A stretch of 64,000 bases of DNA from Sinomonas terrae (GCF_022539255.1 NZ_JAKZBV010000001.1:4278001-4342000); one strand, 5' to 3'; shown: positions 44,847 to 52,855, counted from the stretch's first letter. The notes: generated from the letters alone by a model not told the origin. Made by a program: numbers and translations.

Positions 44847-45854
44847 GTGGCGGCCTATGATCGTCCCTACTTGACCTATGAACAACAGGTCGAACTTATG
44901 GTGTCCCGAGGTCTGGAGTGCGCTTCTCGTGACGACGCAGCAACGATGCTGGCCCAGATCGGATATTACCGCCTCTCCGCGTACACCTACCCATTCCGGA
45001 AGCTGCTCGCTCCCGGCGCCCCGGAAGAGTCCCCCGTCCAATTCCGCCAGGCGGAGTTCATGCCGGGCTACTCGATCGATCACGCCCTGAGCCTCTATGT
45101 GTTCGATCACTCTCTGAGGATGCTTTGTCTGGATGCACTGAAGATCGTCGAAGTAGCGCTGCGCGCCCGCGTCGCTTACGTCTTGGGCAAGCGGGACCCG
45201 TTCGGGTACCTCGAACGCGGCGCTCTCGACGAGGACACGTGTCGGAACCACGCCCCCAACGGCGCCGAGGGCGACATGTTCGAGTACTGGATGCGGTGCT
45301 ACGCAGACCAGCAAGCGCGTGCGACGTCCGAGGATTTCGTTCGACACTACGTCCATAAGTACGGGGGTCGGCTTCCGGTGTGGGTCGCTGTCGAAGTACT
45401 GGACTTCGGCGCCATCACCAGGCTCTACAGCCTGCTGAAGCGAGAGGACCAGAACGAGATCTCCAGAGGTTGGGGAGTTGCGAACGCGCGTCAGCTTCAC
45501 AGCTGGCTCCTGACCCTCGGGAATGTCAGGAACCTTTGCGCCCACCACTCCCGTCTCTGGAACAAAAACCTCACATACGCGATAGGCCGCTTCAACCCTA
45601 GGATCGTCGGACCCGACCTGAGACACATCTCTGATTTCGACCGGCCAAAGAAGCTGTATGCGGCCCTCGCGATTCTTGCGTACCTAGTGACGCAGATTGA
45701 CCCCACAACTAACTGGCCTCGAACGCTCAAGACCAAAGTGGCGAGGAAGTTCCCCGCCATACCAGGTCTTTCTCCTGAGACTGAGATGGGGTTTCCGTCC
45801 GGATGGACCGAGCAACCCTTATGGAACTATGAGCCCGTCAAGAGGGATGGCTGA
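44847..45854 (+). CDS. Abi_2 family abortive-infection protein (AbiD/AbiF-like, HEPN)
   Basis: This 335-aa protein has the Abi_2 hallmarks: IGYYRLSAYTYPFR at 38-51, VEVALRARVAYVLG at 101-114, LPVWVAVEVLDFG at 176-188, and GNVRNLCAHHSRLWN at 225-239. The last includes R228-x4-H233, the Rx4-6H signature of HEPN ribonucleases. Related proteins stop phage growth by killing or arresting the host, presumably by RNA cleavage. The start is GTG 44847, with GGGGG seven bases upstream. GC is below that of the host. It is the last gene before the right direct repeat. Confidence 0.85.
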   Translation: MAAYDRPYLTYEQQVELMVSRGLECASRDDAATMLAQIGYYRLSAYTYPFRKLLAPGAPEESPVQFRQAEFMPGYSIDHALSLYVFDHSLRMLCLDALKIVEVALRARVAYVLGKRDPFGYLERGALDEDTCRNHAPNGAEGDMFEYWMRCYADQQARATSEDFVRHYVHKYGGRLPVWVAVEVLDFGAITRLYSLLKREDQNEISRGWGVANARQLHSWLLTLGNVRNLCAHHSRLWNKNLTYAIGRFNPRIVGPDLRHISDFDRPKKLYAALAILAYLVTQIDPTTNWPRTLKTKVARKFPAIPGLSPETEMGFPSGWTEQPLWNYEPVKRDG

Positions 45855-45971
45855 GTCCGCAGCCAGTCCGCAAGAAGTCCAGCGGAGCCCGTCTCCGACC
45901 ATCGCTCCCCTACCCCAGAAACGCCGAAATCTCGCGGATCTCAATGGTTCCCAGCACCGCTCAATTACCGG

Positions 45972-45987
45972 TCAGTAGTTGTAGCTG
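45972..45987 (+). repeat. right direct repeat (attR-like)
   Basis: Exact second copy of the 16-mer at 42515-42530. On the minus strand it is the last five codons of the DUF4190 gene. The 117 bases before it (45855-45971) hold no gene. Confidence 0.85.
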
Positions 45988-46634
45988 TACTGGCTGATCG
46001 AGGCGATACCGATCACGAGGAACGCAATGACCACAATGCTGACGAGCAGGCAGAAGTAGCCGGTCGCGAGACCCGCGATGGCGAAGCCGCGGCCAGCAGG
46101 CTCCCGCGACAGCGCGAGGTGGCCGAGCACGATCGCCGCAAGCTGCGGCAGGAGCAGGAAGCCGAAGCCGAGCAGGGACGCGATGCCGCAGACCATCGAG
46201 ACGATGCTGAGGGTTCGCGGCTCAGGCTGGGCGTAGGAATAGGGCTGGGGATACTGCGGCTGCTGATAGCCGTACGACGGCGGGTACTCCTGGCCGTAGG
46301 GCGGCGGTGCGGACTGGTTCTGGCCGCCCGGGGCGTATGGGCTCGTTCCGTAGGGGCTCGTTCCGTACGGGCTCGTTCCGTAGGGGTTCTGGGAGTACGG
46401 GCTTTGGGAGTACGGGTTCGGGGAGTAGGGGCCCTGTCCGTAGGGGCCCTGACTGTAGGGGCCACTCGTGCCGTAGGGGGAAGCGGAGGCCCCGGGGACG
46501 CTCGGTGCCTGGGGAACAGGGGGGATCGGACGAGTCGCGTGCCGGTGCTCGCGCGAGATCGGTTCGGTCGGGCGCTCGTCTGCCGGCTCGCGCGGCGACT
46601 CGCCTTGGTCAGGGCCCTCGTTGGACTCGGACAC
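45972..46634 (-). CDS. DUF4190 membrane protein with Tyr/Pro/Gly-rich repeats
   Basis: This 220-aa protein has an acidic N terminus and a low-complexity region (about 45-140) of SPYGTSPYG, QGPYGQGPY and NPYSQSPYSQ repeats. Two TM helices form a DUF4190 hairpin (about 148-170 and 186-212, LSIVSMVCGIASLLGFGFLL). The short C terminus is SQYSYNY. DUF4190 proteins are common small membrane proteins of actinobacteria with unknown function. GTSPY is encoded three times by a 15-bp tandem repeat near 46340-46385, so copy number may vary. The start is GTG 46634 with GAGGGGGAG upstream. Confidence 0.85.
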   Translation of the reverse strand: MSESNEGPDQGESPREPADERPTEPISREHRHATRPIPPVPQAPSVPGASASPYGTSGPYSQGPYGQGPYSPNPYSQSPYSQNPYGTSPYGTSPYGTSPYAPGGQNQSAPPPYGQEYPPSYGYQQPQYPQPYSYAQPEPRTLSIVSMVCGIASLLGFGFLLLPQLAAIVLGHLALSREPAGRGFAIAGLATGYFCLLVSIVVIAFLVIGIASISQYSYNY

Positions 46635-46800
46635 GTCTCCCCCTCTGTCTCGAAATACTTCCGACGGGATGCTTCCACCAGCCTACTCGCGCAATTGTCG
46701 GGCTACAGGTGCGCCGAGAACGGCAAAATGGCGCAGGTCACTCCCGGAAATCTTCAGGCAGACGACACGTACTGTCGGTGTTCTCTGCCAAGCTATGGGC

Positions 46801-48456
46801 ATGGCTAACCGAGCAGGCACCGTTGCCCTTCCCAGTGATCTTGTCGACATCACGGCACTTCTCGATGCCTATTACGACATCTCGCCGGACCTGAGCGACC
46901 CGGGACAGCGGGTGGCGTTCGGGACCTCGGGCCACCGGGGATCGAGCCTCAGGGCATCCTTCAACGAGAAGCACATCGCCGCAATCACCCAGGCGATCGT
47001 CGAATACCGGGCCGGTCAGGGCATCCGCGGGCCGCTGTTCCTCGCGAAGGACACCCATGGGCTGAGCGAGCCGGCGACGAACACTGCGCTCGAGGTGCTC
47101 GCTGCCAACGGGGTGACCGTCCTCGTGGACGCCCGTCACGGCTACACTCCGACGCCTTCGCTCAGCCACGCAATCCTCAAATACAACGCCGGCCGCGCCC
47201 AGGACGACCCGGCAAGGGCCGACGGCATTGTCGTGACGCCGAGCCACAATCCGCCGGCCGACGGCGGCTTCAAGTACAACCCTCCGCACGGCGGGCCCGC
47301 GGACACCGACGCGACGAGCTGGATCGCCGACCGGGCGAACTCACTCCTCGAGGCGAACCTTGAGGGCGTCAAGCGGGTCCAGCTCCAGGAAGCGCTCTCG
47401 GCCGAGACCACGGGCCAGTACGACTTCCTCTCAAGCTACGTCGACGATCTCCCCCTCGTGCTCGACGTCGCGGCAATCCGCGACGCCGGAGTGCGCATCG
47501 GAGCCGACCCCATGGGCGGCGCGTCCGTGGACTACTGGGGTGAAATCGGCGAGCGCCACCACCTCAATCTCACGGTCGTGAACCCGACGGTCGACCCCCA
47601 GTGGGCCTTCATGACCTTGGACTGGGACGAGAAGATCCGGATGGACTGCTCCTCCCCCTCGGCGATGGCCGGCCTCATCTCGAAGGTCAACTCGGGCGAG
47701 ACCAAGTTCGACATCGCGACGGGCAACGACGCGGACGCCGACCGGCATGGCATCGTGACGCCCGACGCAGGCCTCATGAACCCGAACCACTACCTCTCGG
47801 TCGCGATCGACTACCTGTACCGCAACCGATCGGGGTGGCGCCCCGATGCGGTGGTCGGCAAGACGCTCGTGAGCTCGTCGATGATCGACCGGGTGGCGGA
47901 GGGCCTCGACCGGAAGCTCGTTGAAGTGCCGGTCGGGTTCAAGTGGTTCGTGCCGGGCCTGCTGAGCGGCGAGGGTGCATTCGGCGGTGAGGAAAGCGCC
48001 GGCGCGAGCTTCGTCAAGCTCGACGGCGGGGTGTGGACGACCGACAAGGACGGCATCCTCCTGTGCCTCCTCGCCTCGGAGATCCAGGCCGTCACAGGGC
48101 AGAGCCCCTCCCAGCGCTACGCTGACCTCGCCGCGAAGTACGGGTCGCCGTCGTACGCGCGAATCGATGCCGCTGCCAACCGGGAGCAGAAGGCAAAGCT
48201 CGGGAAGCTCTCCGCCGCGGACGTGACGGCCATGGAGCTCGCAGGCGAGACCATCACCGCGAAGCTGACCGAGGCCCCCGGCAACGGTGCCAAGATCGGC
48301 GGCCTCAAGGTGACCACGGAGAACGCGTGGTTCGCAGCCCGCCCCTCCGGCACAGAGGACGTCTACAAGATCTACGCAGAGTCGTTCAAGGGCGAGGAGC
48401 ACCTCAAGCAGGTGCAGGCCGAGGCGAAGGCGCTCGTGGACTCGGTCATCGCCTGA
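46801..48456 (+). CDS. pgm: phosphoglucomutase (alpha-D-glucose phosphate-specific)
   Basis: Pgm interconverts glucose 1- and 6-phosphate for glycogen and cell-wall sugar synthesis. The 551-aa enzyme has FGTSGHRGSSL, the phospho-serine loop VTPSHNPPADGGFKYN, and the Mg site GNDADADRHGIV. GGEESAGASF for sugar binding and the phosphate-binding RPSGTEDVYKIYAESF follow. The start is ATG 46801, the family start (MANRAGTVALPSDL). No ribosome-binding site is visible, and a TATGGG abuts the ATG. A longer frame that begins within the DUF4190 5' end is not real. Confidence 0.95.
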   Translation: MANRAGTVALPSDLVDITALLDAYYDISPDLSDPGQRVAFGTSGHRGSSLRASFNEKHIAAITQAIVEYRAGQGIRGPLFLAKDTHGLSEPATNTALEVLAANGVTVLVDARHGYTPTPSLSHAILKYNAGRAQDDPARADGIVVTPSHNPPADGGFKYNPPHGGPADTDATSWIADRANSLLEANLEGVKRVQLQEALSAETTGQYDFLSSYVDDLPLVLDVAAIRDAGVRIGADPMGGASVDYWGEIGERHHLNLTVVNPTVDPQWAFMTLDWDEKIRMDCSSPSAMAGLISKVNSGETKFDIATGNDADADRHGIVTPDAGLMNPNHYLSVAIDYLYRNRSGWRPDAVVGKTLVSSSMIDRVAEGLDRKLVEVPVGFKWFVPGLLSGEGAFGGEESAGASFVKLDGGVWTTDKDGILLCLLASEIQAVTGQSPSQRYADLAAKYGSPSYARIDAAANREQKAKLGKLSAADVTAMELAGETITAKLTEAPGNGAKIGGLKVTTENAWFAARPSGTEDVYKIYAESFKGEEHLKQVQAEAKALVDSVIA

Positions 48457-48460
48457 CCTT

Positions 48461-48553
48461 GCGCCGTCACCTTTGCAGGGTGTCCACCCGGCAAAGGTGA
48501 CGGCGCGACGGAAATGGGGCGCGACGGAAATCGGGCGCGGCGGAAATCGGGAC
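48461..48553 (+). terminator. pgm terminator hairpin followed by short repeats
   Basis: GCGCCGTCACCTTTGC (48461-48476) and GCAAAGGTGACGGCGC (48491-48506) form a perfect 16-bp stem with a 14-base loop, five bases after the pgm stop. Three copies of GCGACGGAAATSGG-type repeats (about 17-18 bp apart) follow to 48553. The hairpin is a likely terminator; the repeats may be remnants of local duplication. Confidence 0.65.
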
Positions 48554-48593
48554 GCAACCTGCGTGAGTGCGATCACGTGAGCCCAGTCATATG

Positions 48594-48621
48594 CTTAGCA
48601 AAGGTAATGAGCTATGCTAAG
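48594..48621 (+). promoter_or_regulatory. marR operator-promoter
   Basis: CTTAGCA (48594-48600) and TGCTAAG (48615-48621) form an inverted repeat with a 14-base centre, typical of a MarR dimer site. TATGCT (48613-48618) overlaps the right half-site, lies eight bases before ATG 48627, and is a likely -10. Repressor binding would therefore block its own promoter. Confidence 0.65.
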
Positions 48622-48626
48622 TAACG

Positions 48627-49085
48627 ATGACCACTCCAGCAACCACTCCAGATACCGAAGCCGTCCCAGACCTCGGCGAGCTCGCCGTCGAACTGCGCGT
48701 AGCCATCATGCGCACGTCTCGCGTGCTACGGACTCAGGCGGGCAGCGACGTCGTCACCCCGGGCCAGACGACCGTGCTCGGCCTCCTTGCCAAGCGCGGC
48801 CCACAGACCATGCGTCAGCTCGCTGACGCAGAGCGTGTCCAGGCACCGAGCATGACTCGCACGGTCAACGCGCTCTCTGCGCAGAATCTGGTCGAACGGA
48901 CGGAAAACCCGACAGATGGCCGGCAGGTCGTCGTCGCCCTCACCCCGGAGGGGGTCGCTGTCCTCGAGGAGTCCCGCCGCCTGCGGTCTGAATGGCTCGC
49001 GAGCCGTCTCGAGGGACTACCCGAACGCGACAGAGCCGTCATGCACCGCGCCGCCGAGATCCTCGTGGAGATGTGCGCCCGATGA
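48627..49085 (+). CDS. MarR-family transcriptional regulator
   Basis: This 152-aa winged-helix repressor has the recognition region QTMRQLADAERVQAPSMTRTVNAL, then a wing ERTENPTDGRQVVVALTPEG. Dimerisation helices flank the domain. It overlaps the MFS gene by ATGA, so the two form one operon behind an operator-like palindrome. The likely logic is self-repression and substrate-induced expression of the exporter. The ligand is unknown. Confidence 0.93.
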   Translation: MTTPATTPDTEAVPDLGELAVELRVAIMRTSRVLRTQAGSDVVTPGQTTVLGLLAKRGPQTMRQLADAERVQAPSMTRTVNALSAQNLVERTENPTDGRQVVVALTPEGVAVLEESRRLRSEWLASRLEGLPERDRAVMHRAAEILVEMCAR

Positions 49086-50548
49086 GCAAGATGTTCAGCG
49101 CCCTCCGCCACCCCAACTACCGCCTCTGGGCCAGCGGGGCGGTCGTCTCGAACGTCGGAACCTGGATGCAGCGCGTCGCCCAGGACTGGCTGGTCCTGAC
49201 CGCGCTGACCAACCACGACGGCGCGGCCGTCGGCGTCACGACCGGTCTCCAGTTCCTCCCTATCCTCGTCCTCGGACCCTACGCGGGCGTGGTCGGTGAC
49301 AGGCTCGACAAGCGCAAGCTGCTCGTCGGCACCCAGGCCGCGATGGGCGCGCTCGCCCTCCTGCAGGCCGTCCTCGTGCTCTCGGGCGTCGCCCAGCTGT
49401 GGGAGATCTACGCGATTGCGCTGCTCCTCGGCGTCGCGAGCGCCTTCGACGCCCCTGCACGGCAGGCCTTCGTCTCCGAGCTCGTGGGGCGGCAGGACGT
49501 GTCGAACGCGGTCGCCCTCAACAGCGCGTCCTTCAACCTCGCCCGCCTCGCCGGGCCGGGCATCGCAGGCGTCCTCATCAGCGTTATCGGCACGGGTTGG
49601 GTGTTCATGCTCAATGCGGCGTCATTCGCGGCCGTCATTGCCTCGCTCATCAAGCTCCGCGTGGACCTTCTGCATCGTTCCGCGCCGGTTCCGCGGGGCA
49701 AGCACCAGATCATCGAGGGCGTCCGCTACGTGCGGAGCCAACCGCGGACGCTCCTCATCATGGCGATGGCAGGCGTCGTCGGCATGTTCACCCTGAACTT
49801 CCAGGTGACGAACGCGCTCATGGCCGCGAACGTGTTCCACACGGGCCCCGATGCGTACGGCCTCCTCGGCTCCGTCATGGCTGTCGGCACCCTCGGCGGA
49901 GCGCTGCTCTCCGCACGACGGCGGAACCCCCGCATGAGCCTCCTCGTCGGGGCAGCCGTGCTGCTTGGCCTCGCGACCCTCGTCGCCGCCGTCATGCCCG
50001 CCTACCTCTGGTTCGCCGTCATGCTCGTCCCGGTGGGCCTGACGTCGATGACGTTCCTCAACCTCTGCAACACGATCGTGCAGCTCAACACGGACTCCCG
50101 GTACCGAGGGCGTGTTCTGGCGCTCTACATGGCGGTCATCCAGGGCGGGACGCCCATCGGGGCGCCGATCATCGGGTGGGTGGCCAACACGGGTGGAGCT
50201 CGTTGGTCCCTGCTTATCGGTGGTGCGGCAGCTCTCGTGGCCGGCATCCTCGGCATCGTGGCCCTCACCCGATGGGGCGAGGGGACGATCCGCGAACAGC
50301 TGCGGGCGGTCTGGGCCGCGCGCCGCGATGATGACGAGGCGGACGACGCCGGCGCTTTGGCTCCAGCAGTCACGGCTTCATCCCCCGTGCTCACCCCCGT
50401 GGAGCGTCCACGCAGCGAACGTCCGGAGTGCAAGACCGCTCCCTCCGCGGGGCGCCCTCGTACGATCCCCTCGCAGCGCACTGCCACCGGAAGCGTTCCC
50501 CGCGTGTCCGGCCAGCGGGACCGTGGGGAGAGGGTGCCCAAGCCCTAG
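49082..50548 (+). CDS. MFS transporter (DHA3-type, 12 TM)
   Basis: This 488-aa exporter-like protein starts MSKMFSALRHPNYRLWASGAVVSNVGTWMQ, the opening of the EntS/DHA3 group. The motif-A-like loop is GVVGDRLDKRKLLVGTQ, and about eleven or twelve hydrophobic helices extend to about residue 405. A hydrophilic tail of about 80 residues, rich in Pro, Arg and Ser, is unusual and may be disordered. The neighbouring MarR regulator suggests drug or metabolite efflux. ATG 49082 overlaps the marR stop. A 22-bp repeat array follows the stop. Confidence 0.92.
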   Translation: MSKMFSALRHPNYRLWASGAVVSNVGTWMQRVAQDWLVLTALTNHDGAAVGVTTGLQFLPILVLGPYAGVVGDRLDKRKLLVGTQAAMGALALLQAVLVLSGVAQLWEIYAIALLLGVASAFDAPARQAFVSELVGRQDVSNAVALNSASFNLARLAGPGIAGVLISVIGTGWVFMLNAASFAAVIASLIKLRVDLLHRSAPVPRGKHQIIEGVRYVRSQPRTLLIMAMAGVVGMFTLNFQVTNALMAANVFHTGPDAYGLLGSVMAVGTLGGALLSARRRNPRMSLLVGAAVLLGLATLVAAVMPAYLWFAVMLVPVGLTSMTFLNLCNTIVQLNTDSRYRGRVLALYMAVIQGGTPIGAPIIGWVANTGGARWSLLIGGAAALVAGILGIVALTRWGEGTIREQLRAVWAARRDDDEADDAGALAPAVTASSPVLTPVERPRSERPECKTAPSAGRPRTIPSQRTATGSVPRVSGQRDRGERVPKP

Positions 50549-50558
50549 TCGCGTCAGG

Positions 50559-50728
50559 AAATGGCCACTCGTCAGGGGATAAGTGGCCACTCGTCGTGAG
50601 GGAAGTGGCCACTCGTCGTGAAGCAAGTGGCCACTCGTCGTGAAGGAAGTGGCCACTCGTCGGGTGAGAGGTGGCCACTCGTCGGGGGAGAAGTGGCCCC
50701 TCGTTGCTGAGGCAACGAGGGGCCACTT
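50559..50728. repeat. 22-bp tandem array (core GTGGCCACTCGTC), seven direct copies and one inverted
   Basis: Units of the form AAGTGGCCACTCGTCGTGAGGG follow each other with a 22-bp period from 50559. The seventh is altered to AAGTGGCCCCTCGTTGC and is followed by its exact inverse. There are no unique spacers of CRISPR type. The unit shares its core and period with the array after ppa at 34258. It fills most of the 220 bases between two convergent genes. Confidence 0.9.
50691..50728 (+). terminator. terminal hairpin of the 22-bp array
   Basis: AAGTGGCCCCTCGTTGC (50691-50707), loop TGAG and GCAACGAGGGGCCACTT (50712-50728) form a perfect 17-bp stem. Compensatory changes in both arms (CCACTCGTC to CCCCTCGTTG) show that pairing is preserved. 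It should end transcription from the MFS side and, in reverse, from the reductase gene. Confidence 0.75.
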
Positions 50729-50768
50729 GTTGCGCGACCAGTGGTCACGAGGCGAGGTCGTGCGAGGC

Positions 50769-51374
50769 TCAGAGGGTCTCGACGACGTCCTCGTACGCGA
50801 ACTTCGTCTTCACGGGGCCGAAGGCGTCCACGCCCGGGAGGCCGATGTTCACCACGAGGAAGCTCTTGCGTCCGCCCTCGGGGAAGAACTCGGCGTCGAT
50901 CGCGTCGAAGTTCGCGCCGGTCATAGGGCCAGCCGCGAAGCCGAGCGCGCGCACGGCGAGGATGAAGTAGCCGGCCTGAAGGTGCGCGTTGTCGCGGCCG
51001 GTGCCGTAGCGGAGGGACTCGTCGGCGTCGTACATGGCCTTGGCGCGGAGGGCGACGGGGAGGAACTGGTCCCACTTCTCGTGCCACTCGGTATCGAACG
51101 CAAGGACTGCGACGAGCGGTGCGTTGCGCGTCTTCTCCTGATTGCCCGGCATCATGTGGGCGACGAGCCGCTCGCGAGCCTCCGCCGAGCGGACGTACGT
51201 GACCCGAAGCGGCTGGTTGTTGAAAGCGGTGGGGCCGAACTTCGTGAGCTCGTAGATGGCCTGCGCCTGCTCCTCAGTCACCTCTCCGGTGAACGAGTTG
51301 GCTGTGCGGGCCTCGACGAACAGAGCGTCGACGGCGGCTGCGTCCAGGGCGGCTTCCTGATGGGCGATGCTCAT
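50769..51374 (-). CDS. nitroreductase-family malonic semialdehyde reductase (RutE-like)
   Basis: This 201-aa flavoprotein of the HadB/RutE type has TANSFTGEVTEEQAQAIYEL and KFGPTAFNNQPLRVTYVRS, the FMN-binding N-terminal signature. NAHLQAGYFILAVRALGFAAGPMTG and a C-terminal NIGLPG segment follow. RutE reduces malonic semialdehyde from uracil breakdown to 3-hydroxypropionate. The uracil permease gene next door, on the other strand, agrees with that role. No other rut genes are in the window. ATG 51374 has GAAGGAG upstream. Confidence 0.85.
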   Translation of the reverse strand: MSIAHQEAALDAAAVDALFVEARTANSFTGEVTEEQAQAIYELTKFGPTAFNNQPLRVTYVRSAEARERLVAHMMPGNQEKTRNAPLVAVLAFDTEWHEKWDQFLPVALRAKAMYDADESLRYGTGRDNAHLQAGYFILAVRALGFAAGPMTGANFDAIDAEFFPEGGRKSFLVVNIGLPGVDAFGPVKTKFAYEDVVETL

Positions 51375-51565
51375 GGGATCTCCTTCTCCACGATCCGACG
51401 GCGGCCGAGGCGGCCGCCCTCTCAAGGGGTGAAACCCGCCGTCGTCCGCTCCGCTTCCGAGATCTGCGGTGAGATTGACCACACGCCTGCGCAGGCCGCC
51501 GTCGTACGCACACGTAAGATTTCTCTCTGGCACGCACCCCCACCCACACCGGAAGGCGACCCCCC

Positions 51566-52855
51566 ATGAGCATGCTCGGAACTCGCTGGAGCCTCCACGG
51601 AGACGGCCGCTCCGTCCTCCCCGGCGAGGTCGTCGCACCGCAGGAGCGGCTCGCGTGGCCGCTGACGATCGGAATCGGCCTCCAGCACGTGGTCGCGATG
51701 TTCGGCTCGACGTTCCTCGTGCCGATCCTCACGCACATGCCCCCGGCGACGACCCTCTTCTTCTCGGGCATCGGGACCATCCTGTTCCTGGTCATCACGC
51801 GCGGACGTGTGCCGAGCTATCTCGGTTCCTCCTTCGCATTCATCGCACCGATCCTCGCCTCGCAGCAGCAGTTCGGCGTGGCGGGGGCGCTCGGCGGCGT
51901 AGTGGCTGCCGGAATCGTCCTCGCGCTCGTCGGCGCAGTGGTCCAGGCGTTCGGTGCGCATTGGATCAACATCGTCATGCCGCCGGTCGTAACCGGCTCG
52001 ATCGTGGCGCTCATCGGCCTGAACCTCGCGCCGTCGGCGAAGCAGAACTTCACCGCAGCGCCGATCACGGCTTTCGTGACGCTCCTCGCGATCATCCTCG
52101 CGAGCGTCCTGTTCCGCGGGATCCTGGGCCGGCTGAGCATCCTCCTCGGCGTTGTGGTGGGCTACGTCGTGGCGATCGCGCGGGGCGAGGTCAACTTCTC
52201 GGGCGTCGGTTCGGCGGCTTGGATCGGGCTCCCCCATTTCCAGACGCCAGCCTTCCATGTGGGGGTCCTCGGTCTGTTCGTCCCGGTGGTGCTCGTGCTG
52301 GTGGCGGAGAACGTGGGGCACGTCAAGAGCGTCTCCGCGATGACGGGCCAGAACCTCGACGGCGTGGCCGGCCGGGCCCTCATCGCCGACGGGATCGCCA
52401 CGACCCTCGCGGGGTTCGGCGGTGGCTCCGGCACCACCACGTACGCCGAGAACATCGGCGTCATGGCAGCGACGAAGGTCTACTCGACGGCCGCCTACTG
52501 GGTTGCGGGACTGTGCGCGCTGGCGCTCAGCTTCTCGCCCAAGTTCGGCGAACTCATCGCGACCGTCCCGGCAGGGGTGCTCGGCGGCGCAGCGACGATG
52601 CTCTACGGCATGATCGGCGTGCTCGGCGTCAAGATCTGGGTCCAGGGCAGGGTCAACTTCTCGAACCAGATCAACATCACGACGGCGGCCGTCGCCCTCA
52701 TTGTCGGCGTCGCCGACTACACGTGGAACGTGGGCCAGCTGAGCTTCGCCGGGATCGCGCTCGGTTCGGCGGCGGCGCTGCTGATCTACCACGGCATGAC
52801 AGGGCTCGCGCGCTGGCGCGGTACCGTACGGGAGCCCGAGAGTGAGAGCGTCTAG
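51566..52855 (+). CDS. uracil/xanthine permease (NCS2 family, UraA-like)
   Basis: This nucleobase:proton symporter of 429 aa has fourteen probable TM segments. Recognisable features are LGSSFAFIAPI in TM3, a central ENVGHVKSVSAMTGQNLDG with the substrate-binding Glu, and GGGSGTTTYAENIGVMAATKVYS, the NCS2 signature. The sequence is closer to uracil than to purine carriers, judging by the SFAFIAP and YAENIGV wording. The start is ATG 51566, with GGAAGGCGA about ten bases upstream. It lies 191 bases from the divergent RutE-like gene, a plausible shared regulatory region. Confidence 0.9.
   Translation: MSMLGTRWSLHGDGRSVLPGEVVAPQERLAWPLTIGIGLQHVVAMFGSTFLVPILTHMPPATTLFFSGIGTILFLVITRGRVPSYLGSSFAFIAPILASQQQFGVAGALGGVVAAGIVLALVGAVVQAFGAHWINIVMPPVVTGSIVALIGLNLAPSAKQNFTAAPITAFVTLLAIILASVLFRGILGRLSILLGVVVGYVVAIARGEVNFSGVGSAAWIGLPHFQTPAFHVGVLGLFVPVVLVLVAENVGHVKSVSAMTGQNLDGVAGRALIADGIATTLAGFGGGSGTTTYAENIGVMAATKVYSTAAYWVAGLCALALSFSPKFGELIATVPAGVLGGAATMLYGMIGVLGVKIWVQGRVNFSNQINITTAAVALIVGVADYTWNVGQLSFAGIALGSAAALLIYHGMTGLARWRGTVREPESESV

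Larger units (their letters stand above)
42515..45987. mobile_element. putative small genomic island bounded by a 16-bp direct repeat
   Basis: An identical 16-mer occurs at 42515-42530 and 45972-45987, and the 3.4 kb between carries genes that differ from the flanks. GC is 50-55% in counted lines 43141-43200 and 43261-43320, against 72% in 42421-42480. The repeat contains the amidase stop region on one strand and the last codons of the DUF4190 gene on the other, so both host genes stay intact. This is how site-specific elements restore their target. No integrase, transposase or relaxase is encoded inside. Content: an 86-aa orphan, an ion-channel-like protein, a DUF5677-like protein and an Abi_2 protein with a structured upstream RNA. 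Confidence 0.65.

Noticed and set aside
44799..45626. 275-codon frame opposite the Abi_2 gene
   Set aside because: It covers the abi hairpin and coding region on the opposite strand with no family resemblance; it is a shadow of abi.
46340..46470. Non-coding minisatellite
   Set aside because: The repeats lie in frame within the DUF4190 protein and encode SPYGT/GPYGQ units, so they are coding.
50559..50728. CRISPR array
   Set aside because: The 22-bp units are contiguous, without unique spacers, and no cas genes are present.
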